Part shown: positions 8,048 to 16,996 of the stretch, piece after piece | Position numbering within the stretch: position 1 is the first letter of the stretch | Layout of the letters: every line of letters begins with the position of its first letter | From: Pseudobutyrivibrio sp. YE44 | Lineage (GTDB): Bacteria > Bacillota > Clostridia > Lachnospirales > Lachnospiraceae | Assembly (NCBI RefSeq): GCF_900104335.1 | Contig: NZ_FMXT01000004.1 | Location: 124,001-188,000, forward strand | Direction of reading: 5' to 3' | Length of the DNA stretch: 64,000 nt | Translations under genes and position numbers: made by a program | The notes under the pieces: generated by a model | Database searches by the model: none | The model's input: only the letters and a program-made list of their open reading frames with translations | Told to the model about the DNA's origin: nothing

Positions 8048-8872
8048 TTAGGCTACCTCCTCCCGCTGTTTTTTTGAAATAACAAAATACATTGCTATGA
8101 AAATAATTCCTATTAATAATCCTGCTGAACAAATCATAAGAGGAATCATTGAATCTCCTGTGTTAGGATTGTTTGGATTATTTCTTACTGAAGACACTGC
8201 TAGTGGTGTGCTTGGATCATCAATTGCAACCACCTGTGATCCTCCAGGTACTCTGTAAACAACTCTATTAGTTTCTACATTATTAATAACTGTTGGTGGT
8301 TTGTTTCCTGGAAGCTTCTCAGCTGCAAATCTAATTTCAAGAGTTGCTAGCTTATACATATATGAATTATCCTGAGAATTACCATCTAAAGTTATTTCTA
8401 AATTAACGATTCCACTACCACCGTTTGCAAGCTGTCCTAAACTAAAGTAGGTGTCTCCCTCATTTTCAAACTGATGAAGGCCTTTGTCATCTCCACCTAA
8501 CATGTTGCTATCATAAAGAACCTTGCTGCCTTGGGTAAGCTTGAAAGTATAACCGCCACCCTTAGCTTCTGTAGAACTGCTGTTATCAGCACTCTTTTCT
8601 TCTAGCGAACTAATGACATCTGTGTTCAAATAGAAATTAGCTGCTGCACCTGAATCGTTAACATATTTTGCTTGGAAAGTAACTGTATCACCAGGCATTA
8701 TATTTGGTATAGTCTGCTGGTCTGTTGTAAAGTGGTCGAAATTTGAATTAAAATCAGAGCCCTTAAAGGTTGCTGTTGGAATTTCCTCTGCCTGTGCTAC
8801 TGTGATTTGTCCTGTCAGACCAATTGCTGTCAGCGCCAGAGCAAGGACTAAATTCATTATTCTTTTTTTCAT
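8048..8872 (-). CDS. Cassette 1 gene D: NPNTGD sortase-B-type wall-anchored protein
   Basis: 274 residues, ATG 8872, AAGGGG upstream. A signal peptide ends around AQAEE. A beta-rich extracellular domain contains MPGDTVTF, FYLNTDVISSLEE, GGYTFKL and SLGQLANGGSG, then LDGNSQDNSYMYKLATLE, a motif shared by all three paralogues. The C-terminus is a sorting signal, NPNTGDS, then a hydrophobic span and KKQREEVA. NPNTGD fits the class B sortase consensus NP(x)(T/S)(N/G/S)(D/A) better than LPxTG. The fusion sortase at 5679 is the obvious candidate enzyme. Paralogues: 18140 and 29922. Confidence 0.87.
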   Translation of the reverse strand: MKKRIMNLVLALALTAIGLTGQITVAQAEEIPTATFKGSDFNSNFDHFTTDQQTIPNIMPGDTVTFQAKYVNDSGAAANFYLNTDVISSLEEKSADNSSSTEAKGGGYTFKLTQGSKVLYDSNMLGGDDKGLHQFENEGDTYFSLGQLANGGSGIVNLEITLDGNSQDNSYMYKLATLEIRFAAEKLPGNKPPTVINNVETNRVVYRVPGGSQVVAIDDPSTPLAVSSVRNNPNNPNTGDSMIPLMICSAGLLIGIIFIAMYFVISKKQREEVA

Positions 8873-8888
8873 CTCTTGCCCCTTTCTA

Positions 8889-9584
8889 TTACTTTAAAGT
8901 AATACTTCCATCACTTTCAGCTGTTGCTGTTGCTTCAACACCCCAAGCTCCATGGATTGCATCTTCAGCGTGATGAGTTTGGACTGCATCTGCCTGAATT
9001 GAAATGCTTACCTTCTGTCCGTCATAAACATATTTGTTTATGATTTCTGTTTCTGAGCCTTCCTGAACTACCTTTGTTGCCACCGTATCATTGATGGTGA
9101 TTCCAGTTAAGAATTCCTTTACTTCTCCACACTCAACTGCATCTTTCAGATAATAGATTTCGCACTCCTTAGATAAAGTGTCATCTTCATATCTAACCCA
9201 TCCATCAGCTATTGATAGTTCAATTAAATCTGGGTCTAAGTTCTGATCCTTAATACCATCTGCATTGGTCCAGCTCTTTCGAACTATGACTCTCACATAT
9301 TCCTTATAGCCAGTAGCTTCATCAGAAATGTTAGCTACATTTACTGTAGACTTATAACACTTACCAATCTGTACTGGCCCCTCCTCAGGAAGATTAGGGA
9401 AGTAAATCAAATCACCATCCACATCTCCTGTAAGACCTATTTCAAAGGTAGCTGTTGTAAAGTTCACTCTATCGATTTCCGACTGAGTTACGATTGCTGC
9501 TCTAGTAGCACCAATGCTACTTGCACCTATAACAAATACTCCTACTGCAAGAATCAGTATAGGATTTTTAAATATTTTCTTCAT
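8889..9584 (-). CDS. Cassette 1 gene C: SipW-dependent CalY/TasA-like subunit
   Basis: 231 residues from ATG 9584; GGAGGG is 8 nt upstream of this ATG but only about 2 nt from the in-frame ATG at 9590. The N-terminus is a SipW-type signal: basic start, hydrophobic core, then IGATRAAIV near residue 30. The mature protein resembles camelysin/TasA: a beta-rich domain with EYVRVIVRKSW, DPDLIELSI, FLTGITIND and a conserved end, DAVQTHHAEDAIHGAWGVE. TasA/CalY proteins form extracellular fibres in Bacillus after SipW cleavage. This is probably a major non-LPxTG fibre subunit. Paralogues: 18984 and 30892. Confidence 0.85.
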   Translation of the reverse strand: MKKIFKNPILILAVGVFVIGASSIGATRAAIVTQSEIDRVNFTTATFEIGLTGDVDGDLIYFPNLPEEGPVQIGKCYKSTVNVANISDEATGYKEYVRVIVRKSWTNADGIKDQNLDPDLIELSIADGWVRYEDDTLSKECEIYYLKDAVECGEVKEFLTGITINDTVATKVVQEGSETEIINKYVYDGQKVSISIQADAVQTHHAEDAIHGAWGVEATATAESDGSITLK

Positions 9585-9599
9585 ATTCATTCCCTCCTA

Positions 9600-10097
9600 T
9601 CACTGAGATACTGCAGCTGACCAATCTGGGTCAGGTACATCAACTCCGTCTACCGTCTTGTAGATTGCCTTTGTTGCTTCCTGAACAATTATTACGTTGA
9701 AGTCTCCAGAGGTTCCAGGTATTGGGGATACCAAGAGCGTCAATGGTGTTTCTGCTGGAGTTGTTTCTCCTGGAGCAATAGCTCCTGCGTAATAGTAATA
9801 TCCATCACCACCATCACTCCAACCTTCAGTAGTCTGGAAGGTTACGGTACATCTGGTTTCAGGATATATAGCTTTACATCTTACAAAGATATCGTAGCTA
9901 CCAGTGTTTTTTATAGTGACAAGCTTAGTCATATCAGTGACTTTTTCTTCAATCTCTGGTGTACCATCGCTGATATTTACCAGGAACGCCCCTTCTGCCA
10001 AAGCTGTATCGGTAAAGTATGCGATTGTAGGCTTCACTGCAACTATACTTGCTGCTAAAGCAAAGGCGGCCATTGGAATTAACCACTTTCTTCTCAT
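9600..10097 (-). CDS. Cassette 1 gene B: short SipW-dependent secreted protein
   Basis: 165 residues, ATG 10097, GAGGTAG 8 nt upstream. The signal peptide ends TIAYFTDTA, the classic SipW-dependent cleavage context. The mature domain carries KLVTIKNTGSYDIFVRCKA, GYYYYAG, DFNVIIVQEAT and a final DWSAAV, all echoed in paralogues at 19765 and 31641. By analogy with the Bacillus tapA-sipW-tasA operon it could be a minor or nucleating subunit (inference). There are 6 nt to the preceding stop and 9 nt to the next gene's stronger start region, so it is in a tight operon. Confidence 0.83.
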   Translation of the reverse strand: MRRKWLIPMAAFALAASIVAVKPTIAYFTDTALAEGAFLVNISDGTPEIEEKVTDMTKLVTIKNTGSYDIFVRCKAIYPETRCTVTFQTTEGWSDGGDGYYYYAGAIAPGETTPAETPLTLLVSPIPGTSGDFNVIIVQEATKAIYKTVDGVDVPDPDWSAAVSQ

Positions 10098-10103
10098 AAT
10101 TAA

Positions 10104-11168
10104 CTACCTCACATTCTCTGACTCAAAAGGTTTTCTACCGTCGAAATGAACTTCTCCATTTCCATCGTCAATAAATTGATTTTCTGCTGCTATACCACTG
10201 CTGATAAGTCCGTCATCGTAGGTATTCTTAAAATCTACTGTTGCTGGTGGTATGACTGGTTCTTCATCACCATCATCTGCAACTATCTCAACATCTGTAT
10301 ATACTGTCTGACTTCCTTCAACTGGCTTGTAGCTTACTCCTGCATATTCTTCGGTAACTGTTACCTTTGCTGTTGCTGGAAGACCTGTGATAAGTCTTGA
10401 CTCCTGATCTGGTCCTGTGAAATCTATGGTATATACGTTATCTATTATCTGGTCATCAAGCTGACCTTTAACTCTGTATACAAAGCTAACATCACCAAGA
10501 GAAATGTTGTAGGATTCTAGTTTCTTCTTTATTAAAAGGCTTCCTGTTCGCTGTTCCTCTGTTCCCTTAAGACTAAATCCTACGTTGTAATTCCACTTAT
10601 CAGAGGTTCCTGTTGTATCTGTATAATCACTGTTTGGTGCAAGAATTACATATGAGATAAAGTTATAGGAATATCTATTATCCTTTGCCTTTGGAATATA
10701 TAGATAAAGTCCTGCGCCTCCTGGGATAGTCGCTGTAGCTGATAAAGAACCATTTTCGAAAGCAATTGTTTTATCTGGACTTAACCCCTCTGCTATTTCC
10801 TTTGCAGGAGTTACTATTTTTTCAATAATAGTATCAGCATTTGGTGATTTTAATAGCTCTCCTACAGGAATATTTGAAAATCTTGAATCAGGACTTAAGG
10901 TTCCTGTTTCCTCCAAGGATGCTATCTTGTACAAATCCACTGTTACTGGATCCATCTCAACAATGGAATCCGCGTTCCATGAGTCTTTATACCTTGATGC
11001 AAATACTGAAGTGTCATTGCTATCAATGTTTGCTGTAATTGTCACTGTAGCTGCTGTGTCTACCCTTTCAGCTGCTCTTAAGCTTTGAACTGAAAAACCT
11101 CCAAGGGCAAGTACAGCTGCAAGAGCTACTCCTATAATTGTTTTCTTAGATAAATTAGCTTTAATCAC
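10104..11168 (-). CDS. Cassette 1 gene A: FctA/DUF7601-like secreted pilin-type protein
   Basis: 354 residues, GTG 11168 with AAGGGAG upstream. After the signal peptide (ends near SLRAAERVD) lies an N-terminal domain (TVTITANI, VDLYKIASLE, GAGLYLYIP). A C-terminal beta domain (GSLLIKKKLESYNISLGDVS, LPATAKVTVTEEYAGVSY, VDFKNTYDD) resembles the streptococcal FctA isopeptide-linkage fold. Lys/Asn/Glu placement suggests internal isopeptides, not proven. It ends without LPxTG, NPxTG or a membrane span; the tail carries SSGIAAENQF, recalled in the paralogue at 20370 (SGGVSVVNEF) and in the fusion at 32177. How it is retained at the surface is unclear. Confidence 0.82.
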   Translation of the reverse strand: MIKANLSKKTIIGVALAAVLALGGFSVQSLRAAERVDTAATVTITANIDSNDTSVFASRYKDSWNADSIVEMDPVTVDLYKIASLEETGTLSPDSRFSNIPVGELLKSPNADTIIEKIVTPAKEIAEGLSPDKTIAFENGSLSATATIPGGAGLYLYIPKAKDNRYSYNFISYVILAPNSDYTDTTGTSDKWNYNVGFSLKGTEEQRTGSLLIKKKLESYNISLGDVSFVYRVKGQLDDQIIDNVYTIDFTGPDQESRLITGLPATAKVTVTEEYAGVSYKPVEGSQTVYTDVEIVADDGDEEPVIPPATVDFKNTYDDGLISSGIAAENQFIDDGNGEVHFDGRKPFESENVR

Positions 11169-11220
11169 TGGCGACTCCCTTCCAAGCCACTAGGCCTTAT
11201 ATCCAAAACATTTACTCTGT

Positions 11221-11332
11221 ATCTACATCCTATAGTAGATTGCACCAATTTTGATGCCCTCTGCTTTGTGATGTAGATGCTTAGTTGTTTAGGTGCGTTT
11301 CCTCCTCCCTAGTCTTTAGGGAGGAGGGCACC
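11221..11332 (-). promoter_or_regulatory. Structured intercistronic region after the cassette 1 major pilin
   Basis: A strong hairpin pairs CCTCCTCCCTA (11301-11311) with TAGGGAGGAGG (11317-11327), extended by GGTGC (11292) with GCACC (11328). ATCTACATC (11221) and GATGTAGAT (11270) form a second, longer-range stem. No T-run follows on the minus strand, so this is not a simple terminator. It is more likely a processing or stability element giving more pilin than downstream mRNA. Confidence 0.65.
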
Positions 11333-11379
11333 TTGTTTTCATCACTTCCTACAAAACATATAAGAAGCGTAAGAAGCAA

Positions 11380-12804
11380 TTACTTAGAAGCTTTATTCTT
11401 CTTGTTTGCGAAGTATAAACCTGCTGCAACACTCATTAGAAGAACACCAAATCCTGTGAAAGCTGCTGTTCCAGAACCACCAGTGTATGGAAGTGTAATA
11501 AGTGTTGTATCTGACATTGTAGCTTTACCAAGCTTGAAATTATCATCTTCTTCATCTGGATCATCTACCCAAGAAATCTTCACATCTGTGTCATTGATTG
11601 AGTATCCTTCAGGTGCTTCAACTTCGTGGAACCAGTAGTCCTTTTCTGAATCAAAGCCTTCTGCTGTAGCAATACCATCACTGCCTGTTACGATTGCTGT
11701 CGCCTCAGCTTCTTCTAAGGTTCCCCAACCTGAAAGCTTGCCATTGTCAAGAATTGCGTACTTAGCATTCTCGCCCTGTCCATTTGCAATTACAAATTTT
11801 GCTCCAGATAATGGTGCAGGATCCTTTCCTTGCTCAGGAATGTCTGTCTTTGTAATCTTAAGTTTTGCTGAATATGATTTAACAACTGAAGTATCATCGT
11901 TGTTATTAATCTTTGCCTTATTGTTTACAAGCTTTCCTGTAGCGATTGCTGTATAAGTTACGATAACATCAGCATTTGCAAATTCATTATCTTCTAACAA
12001 ATATGCTAAATCGATTGTGAGCTTTGTTCCGTCAGCTTCTGGTGCAATGTAAATAACTGCCTCATCACCGATTGAAACCTTTACTTCAACTTTGCCATTG
12101 TTATCCCCGCCTTCTACAGTTTTGAACTCTCCACCTGTAAGTTCATCAGTAATCTTAAACTCTGTAGTAGAACCCTTTGGTGAATAAGGAACTTTTGCCT
12201 TTACATCGTAGGTAATCTCTTCGCCGTACTCTACGTATGTATCATCCGCTGATTCCTGTGTATTCAATGTCTTACTTACTGTAGTAGGAGTCTTCTTTGC
12301 TACTAAAGAAGCAGGCTTAAGACCTTCACTTGGTTTGTCCTTAAAGTTTATATTTGCAATCATAATGTTGTAGGTATATCCTTCCTCAACAGCCTTGATT
12401 ACATATAAACCAGGAGCAAATCCGCCATCACCACTTGTAAACTTTTCGTCTTCTGAGAAGGACCAGCTATCAAGCTTGTTACCAAATTTTGCAATTGCAT
12501 TAGACTCTGATTCATCTGCAATAGCTTTGTAGCTCCTAATCTTTGCCTGATCTGTATCACCATCAAAGTCTGCAAATAATGCTCTACTGTCTGCATCTAC
12601 AAAAGCCCAACCTGTTTCAGTGGTTCTATCCATTTTAACCACCTGTCGAATATAAAGAGTTGCAGCTTCTGTATCACTAACTGTAATAGTTGTAGTTGGT
12701 ACAGCTGGCTCTGTTGTATCAGACTGTGCGAAAGCTGTCATTGTCAATCCTAGTGTCATTGCCAGGACTAAACCAAAAGTGAAAATCGTTTTTATTTTTT
12801 TCAT
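11380..12804 (-). CDS. LPYTG major pilin with isopeptide/Cna-B domains
   Basis: 474 residues, ATG 12804, AAGGAGGAGG upstream. The signal peptide ends TAFAQS. The layout is a variable N-terminal domain, a fimbrial isopeptide-forming domain opening KTLNTQESADDTYVEYGE, then a Cna-B/SpaA domain with YSAKLKITKTD and the E-box-like HEVEAPEGYSI. The sorting signal is LPYTGGSG, then a hydrophobic span and NKKNKASK. This is the backbone subunit type of sortase-assembled pili: class C sortases link Lys of one subunit to the Thr of LPxTG of the next. Cassette 1 has no class C sortase of its own; those at 21455 and 22342 are the nearest. Confidence 0.93.
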   Translation of the reverse strand: MKKIKTIFTFGLVLAMTLGLTMTAFAQSDTTEPAVPTTTITVSDTEAATLYIRQVVKMDRTTETGWAFVDADSRALFADFDGDTDQAKIRSYKAIADESESNAIAKFGNKLDSWSFSEDEKFTSGDGGFAPGLYVIKAVEEGYTYNIMIANINFKDKPSEGLKPASLVAKKTPTTVSKTLNTQESADDTYVEYGEEITYDVKAKVPYSPKGSTTEFKITDELTGGEFKTVEGGDNNGKVEVKVSIGDEAVIYIAPEADGTKLTIDLAYLLEDNEFANADVIVTYTAIATGKLVNNKAKINNNDDTSVVKSYSAKLKITKTDIPEQGKDPAPLSGAKFVIANGQGENAKYAILDNGKLSGWGTLEEAEATAIVTGSDGIATAEGFDSEKDYWFHEVEAPEGYSINDTDVKISWVDDPDEEDDNFKLGKATMSDTTLITLPYTGGSGTAAFTGFGVLLMSVAAGLYFANKKNKASK

Positions 12805-12818
12805 ATTGTTCCTCCTCC

Positions 12819-15800
12819 TTAACGATAGTTTTTACAATACGCTCTTGATTTTCTCTTGTTTCTATAGAACAGATATACTGAAGAAAGCATTAATGCCACT
12901 CCAAGTATTGTGGTTCTAAATATTCCATTTCCGCCTGTCTTTGGTAATGAGTATGCCGCAGCCTCATTCTTGAAATAGAATTTGTAGGTTACCTTATTTC
13001 TGTCTCTTTCATAATCCATTTCATAGGTTGTTTCAGTTCCCTGTGCATCATAAGCGGTTACTGTTGGCTTGTTATACTCATCAACTTGAATCTTCCAATA
13101 CTCTCCACTCTTTAGATATCCTAAAGGTGCTTCGGTTTCAGTTAAAATATAGGTCTTTCCTGTCTGGATTATTTCATCTTCCTGTAAATCCCAATCAACA
13201 GCGCCATTGTTATTCAACTGGCTTGTACCCATATATGCTAATTCAGAACCTTCTGCCAAATCCTTTAGTAAGAACTGAGCATATCCCAGTCTCATTCCAT
13301 CCTTTCCAGCTGAATCTGTTTTGTAGATATCCCAAGTGGTTTCTACATGAACCTGAACAACTGGTTTAGGGAAGATTTCTTCTAAAGTTCCACCCTTGTA
13401 GGTGTAGGTTACCTTCGACTCTGACTCCACATTTGAGTAGAAGCCTGGCTGACCTTCCGATGTAGGATTATCAGCGAATATGTGATCTGTACCCCTATCA
13501 CCAACCATACCTTCTGGATATTGATGATTAGCTGCCAGATAATCATCGTAAGCCTTATCACTAGGTTCAACAGTCATCTTAACCTGATAACTATACTGAT
13601 TCTTCAATTCATAGCCATCTGGGAAAATAAGATGCATTGTCTTCGTATCCGCATCGTATTCAGCCTTCATGTATAGGCTATGGTCCTCTGATAAGTAGTA
13701 ATATGCTGGTGAAGTCATCCTGCCATCAGCACCAATCTGTCCATGCTCTCTTGGCTCTTCTGAACTTCCCGGAAGTAATACAGGATCATCAGATGCACCG
13801 TGGCTAACACTTATCTTGAATACGCTATTCGGCTTAATTTCAACGTATTCACTAAGCTTATCTACCATGGTTACATTGGAAGCATATTCATGTCTGTCAG
13901 TCACGGTAACATTTCCAGTTGTTTCTGTACTAATTGTTCCCGCTAAACCTGCGAATAATGTTCCAACCTGATTAGCATTAACATTGACCGCTTCCTTCTT
14001 TGCTGCAGTGGCCTTATTTGCAAGTTTTCTTAAGAATACAATTGCATCCTCAGAACTTGATACTCTTCCGTATCGAGACTCCTTTATCTCAAGTGTGGTA
14101 AGTCCCATACCAATTACATAAAACTGGGAGCAATTAATACCAGCAGCTGCTGAAAGTGAAGCATCATAAGTAGCTTGGTTTGTATAACTACCACCTCCTG
14201 CTACTGAGCCGTCATTGTAATACTGGGTAGGATGTCCATCAGTCAGGAAGATTATTATCTTTTCTGCATCTGAACGTCCACCTGATGTTAATTCTGACTG
14301 TGCCAGCTCAAGTCCAGCCTGATAATTGGTACCATCTAACAAATCTCTTGTTATACAAGCCTGAACATCACTTGTATTAATCCAATTTCCTGAAACCAGC
14401 TGAGCATTAGTACCAAAGTCTACAACCTTCCACTTGGCATCAACATCACTCTTTTGCTGGAATACACTGACCATATTTCCAACAGCATTAATAACGTAGG
14501 TAAGATTTGAACCTTTCATGGAATTTGATTTATCAATTGCAAGTACAATATCTACCTTCTTCTTTTGGTTAACGTCGTAGGTTTCTTCTTCGTTAACTGT
14601 AGAAATAATCTGCTCCTCAGGTCCTGTAAATCTTACTGATAGTTCGTATTCATCCTTGTCTTCTATGTAATTTATGTACTTAAACTTATCTGCATCCTTT
14701 ATAGGAATAATGTTTGTAGTTGCATAACAGTTTTTGAATTTTAAACTAGGAATGTTAGATTCTGATAAATCTACTGTTACACTTCTAGGTGTAAGCTCAC
14801 CTGCTACAATAACTGCCTTTTCTGTTCCAGACTCGTAAATCTTAGTGATAAAATCATTGATACTATAGGTTCCTGTTATAGAAGTCTGGGTAACTGTATA
14901 AGTTCCATCTGATAAGTTGTGTAACTTAACAGTTTCACCAGGTGCTATATTAAGCTTGCCATCTGCATCAGTTTTTAGATTTGTTGCATTGTTCTTATCA
15001 CTTTCGTATGCCTGATTAGCAAGTGGTGAACCATCCTCTAAGGTTATCTGATATTCATAAGTTGTTGTGGTATCTGCAGCAGCAGAACCTGTAACAATGT
15101 TATTAATAATCAACCTTGTGTCAGCCTTATAGAACATATCAATATTTGCCAATATACTTGTTGATGAGCTTGAAGTTGTATATGTAGCAACACTTTGACT
15201 ATTGTTATATAAGGTGACGGTGTAAACGTCGCTGGAATAGCTATGGCTACCCTTTGTCTTCTTAATCGTAACCTTTGTTACCAGCTTTTGCTCTTCGCCA
15301 ACTTGACACTTAGCTTCAACAAAGGTATATCCATCAATAGGATTCTCAGCAACGAATTCAGCTAACTCATGTGTCACTGTAGTGTTATATTCATTTGGAG
15401 GATTAAGTGTTCTCTCATTATCTCCAGGCACCAACTCTGTGCTGTTTTGTAGTTTGTTTACGAGATTGATTTTTACACTTCTATCTTGCTCTTCCACCCA
15501 AGTGATTACATATGTTGAAAAACTATCACTTGTGAACTCTGCTGATGTTACAGCATTGTTATCGTTTTTGGTGATTTCGGCTTTTCCAGCTTCTGTCAAC
15601 TCTTCAACCTGATCTGTTTTCTCGTTGAAATGCTGAATTAAAACTCCTTGGTTTGCATCCTCCTTTTTGTCTCTTGCTGCCTCTGGAATAACTTCCTCTT
15701 TGTACTCAAGTGAAACAGTAACGTCACCATCTGGCTCTACCTCGTTTCCTGTTTCTATATCTTGGAAGAATATATCGTAGGCTAAGAAGCCTTTAATATC

Positions 15801-16697
15801 ATATTCTCCTTCTCTAGCTCCCTCTGAAAGTGTTGCTGCAACCTCTTCATAGGCTGCTCTTGTATTTTCGTTCTCCTCTTTGATAGGTGTAACCTTTAAA
15901 TCCGCATTTTCTGGTATTGCACCTCTAACTGTTACTCTAACCTGTTCATCCTCGAATACTAATTGAGGTTCTGGAAGTCTGTGCCATCCGCACTTTACAC
16001 AAACACCATTGTCATCATATTCACAGGTTTCTATGAACTCAGGTAAATCACATTTTGAACAGGTAACTGTATGTGTGCCATCCTTGTTTGGAGTATAGAT
16101 AAATTCGTGCTCACATTCCGGCTTTTCCTCTATCAGCTTTCCTTCTTCATCGAATTGACCTTCAAGGGATTCCTTAAGGATTGCTGTAAGCTCACCAGTT
16201 TCTTCATCAAGTACATATTCATAAATCTCTCTGACGGTTGTCCCATCTTCCTGAGTGATTATCTTGTAGTACTTATCTCCAGCAACAGGATTTTCTATTT
16301 CTCCTTCTGGAAGAATCACTGCCTGGTCTCCATCCGATTCTCCTGAACCATCACCAATGCCATCAGCGTTATCTGCACCAGCTTCTGGTGTGAGGATATC
16401 AATTATTTGATCTACCAGCTTTTCAACTATATTCTGTTCTTCTACAGCATCCTCATTTGGAGGATCCTCTGTTCCGACTTCCTCAGGAGGTGACTCTGCT
16501 GGAAGTTCAGCTGGGGCCTCTCCCGAAGCAGGAGCCTCACAAGAAGCTTCCTCTGTAGTCTCAGCTGCCTCCTCCACTGATGGAGTATCAACTGGTTCTA
16601 CCTCCAATTCTGCATATGCTGAAGCAGACATTGATAAATATAATGCTGCTATAATGCTTAATGAGATTATTCTTCGGAATATAGTTTTTCTTTTCAT
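12819..16697 (-). CDS. LPKTG tip adhesin with vWA/MIDAS domain
   Basis: 1292 residues from ATG 16697 (GAGGAAG 6-7 nt upstream; an ATA/ATG-rich in-frame extension to 16733 lacks a site). A signal peptide (ends SAYAE) is followed by an acidic Pro/Glu linker and a small Cys/His module around residues 175-230 (CEHEF, CSKC, CVKCGW). A ZU5-like beta region, Cna-type repeats and a von Willebrand A domain with MIDAS DKSNS near residue 719 and TDGHP follow, then an SpaA-type domain (TETEAPLGYLKSG) and LPKTGGNG, membrane span and basic tail. vWA tip proteins such as RrgA bind host or matrix ligands through a metal ion. First gene of the cassette 1 operon. Confidence 0.92.
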   Translation of the reverse strand: MKRKTIFRRIISLSIIAALYLSMSASAYAELEVEPVDTPSVEEAAETTEEASCEAPASGEAPAELPAESPPEEVGTEDPPNEDAVEEQNIVEKLVDQIIDILTPEAGADNADGIGDGSGESDGDQAVILPEGEIENPVAGDKYYKIITQEDGTTVREIYEYVLDEETGELTAILKESLEGQFDEEGKLIEEKPECEHEFIYTPNKDGTHTVTCSKCDLPEFIETCEYDDNGVCVKCGWHRLPEPQLVFEDEQVRVTVRGAIPENADLKVTPIKEENENTRAAYEEVAATLSEGAREGEYDIKGFLAYDIFFQDIETGNEVEPDGDVTVSLEYKEEVIPEAARDKKEDANQGVLIQHFNEKTDQVEELTEAGKAEITKNDNNAVTSAEFTSDSFSTYVITWVEEQDRSVKINLVNKLQNSTELVPGDNERTLNPPNEYNTTVTHELAEFVAENPIDGYTFVEAKCQVGEEQKLVTKVTIKKTKGSHSYSSDVYTVTLYNNSQSVATYTTSSSSTSILANIDMFYKADTRLIINNIVTGSAAADTTTTYEYQITLEDGSPLANQAYESDKNNATNLKTDADGKLNIAPGETVKLHNLSDGTYTVTQTSITGTYSINDFITKIYESGTEKAVIVAGELTPRSVTVDLSESNIPSLKFKNCYATTNIIPIKDADKFKYINYIEDKDEYELSVRFTGPEEQIISTVNEEETYDVNQKKKVDIVLAIDKSNSMKGSNLTYVINAVGNMVSVFQQKSDVDAKWKVVDFGTNAQLVSGNWINTSDVQACITRDLLDGTNYQAGLELAQSELTSGGRSDAEKIIIFLTDGHPTQYYNDGSVAGGGSYTNQATYDASLSAAAGINCSQFYVIGMGLTTLEIKESRYGRVSSSEDAIVFLRKLANKATAAKKEAVNVNANQVGTLFAGLAGTISTETTGNVTVTDRHEYASNVTMVDKLSEYVEIKPNSVFKISVSHGASDDPVLLPGSSEEPREHGQIGADGRMTSPAYYYLSEDHSLYMKAEYDADTKTMHLIFPDGYELKNQYSYQVKMTVEPSDKAYDDYLAANHQYPEGMVGDRGTDHIFADNPTSEGQPGFYSNVESESKVTYTYKGGTLEEIFPKPVVQVHVETTWDIYKTDSAGKDGMRLGYAQFLLKDLAEGSELAYMGTSQLNNNGAVDWDLQEDEIIQTGKTYILTETEAPLGYLKSGEYWKIQVDEYNKPTVTAYDAQGTETTYEMDYERDRNKVTYKFYFKNEAAAYSLPKTGGNGIFRTTILGVALMLSSVYLFYRNKRKSRAYCKNYR

Positions 16698-16826
16698 ATA
16701 ATTCTTCCTCACAATACGAAACCACATAATCAACTACTAAAGTTTTTCGTTATGTCATGTAACTGTGTTATATGAAATAACTATTGTGAGGATAGGTTAC
16801 CACCTGAATTTTGAAATTTCTACAGT

Positions 16827-16857
16827 TTGGCAAGAATTATCTGAATATTGGCAAGAA
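16827..16857 (-). promoter_or_regulatory. Paired direct repeat upstream of the cassette 1 operon (site A)
   Basis: TTGGCAAGAA at 16827-16836 and again at 16848-16857 on the plus strand, 21-bp period, 130-160 nt before the tip-adhesin ATG. A TTTCAA -35-like element (16811-16816) and TATCCT (16789-16794, 16-bp spacer) could form the dependent minus-strand promoter. The 299-nt gap 16698-16996 holds only this site and the cassette 2 terminator. Confidence 0.62.
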
Positions 16858-16949
16858 CGTCTTTGAATTGTTTTTCAATTTGTGAAGGTATTGTGAAATA
16901 ATATACCTAGTAATTACTTAGACATGGATTTTAAAAATGGGTACAAAAA

Positions 16950-16973
16950 TAGCAGGTGATTGCTCACCTGCTA
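16950..16973 (-). terminator. Terminator of the cassette 2 operon
   Basis: Perfect 10-bp stem TAGCAGGTGA (16950-16959) with TCACCTGCTA (16964-16973), 4-nt loop, followed on the minus strand by TTTTTG. It lies 24 nt after the gene E stop. Confidence 0.9.
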
Positions 16974-16996
16974 GATTTCTTTAAATTTGCTTGAAT

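Noticed and set aside
11281-11340. Terminator after the cassette 1 major pilin
   Set aside because: The stem is strong but is followed by AAACAACTAAGC on the minus strand, with no T-run, so I list it as an intercistronic structure.
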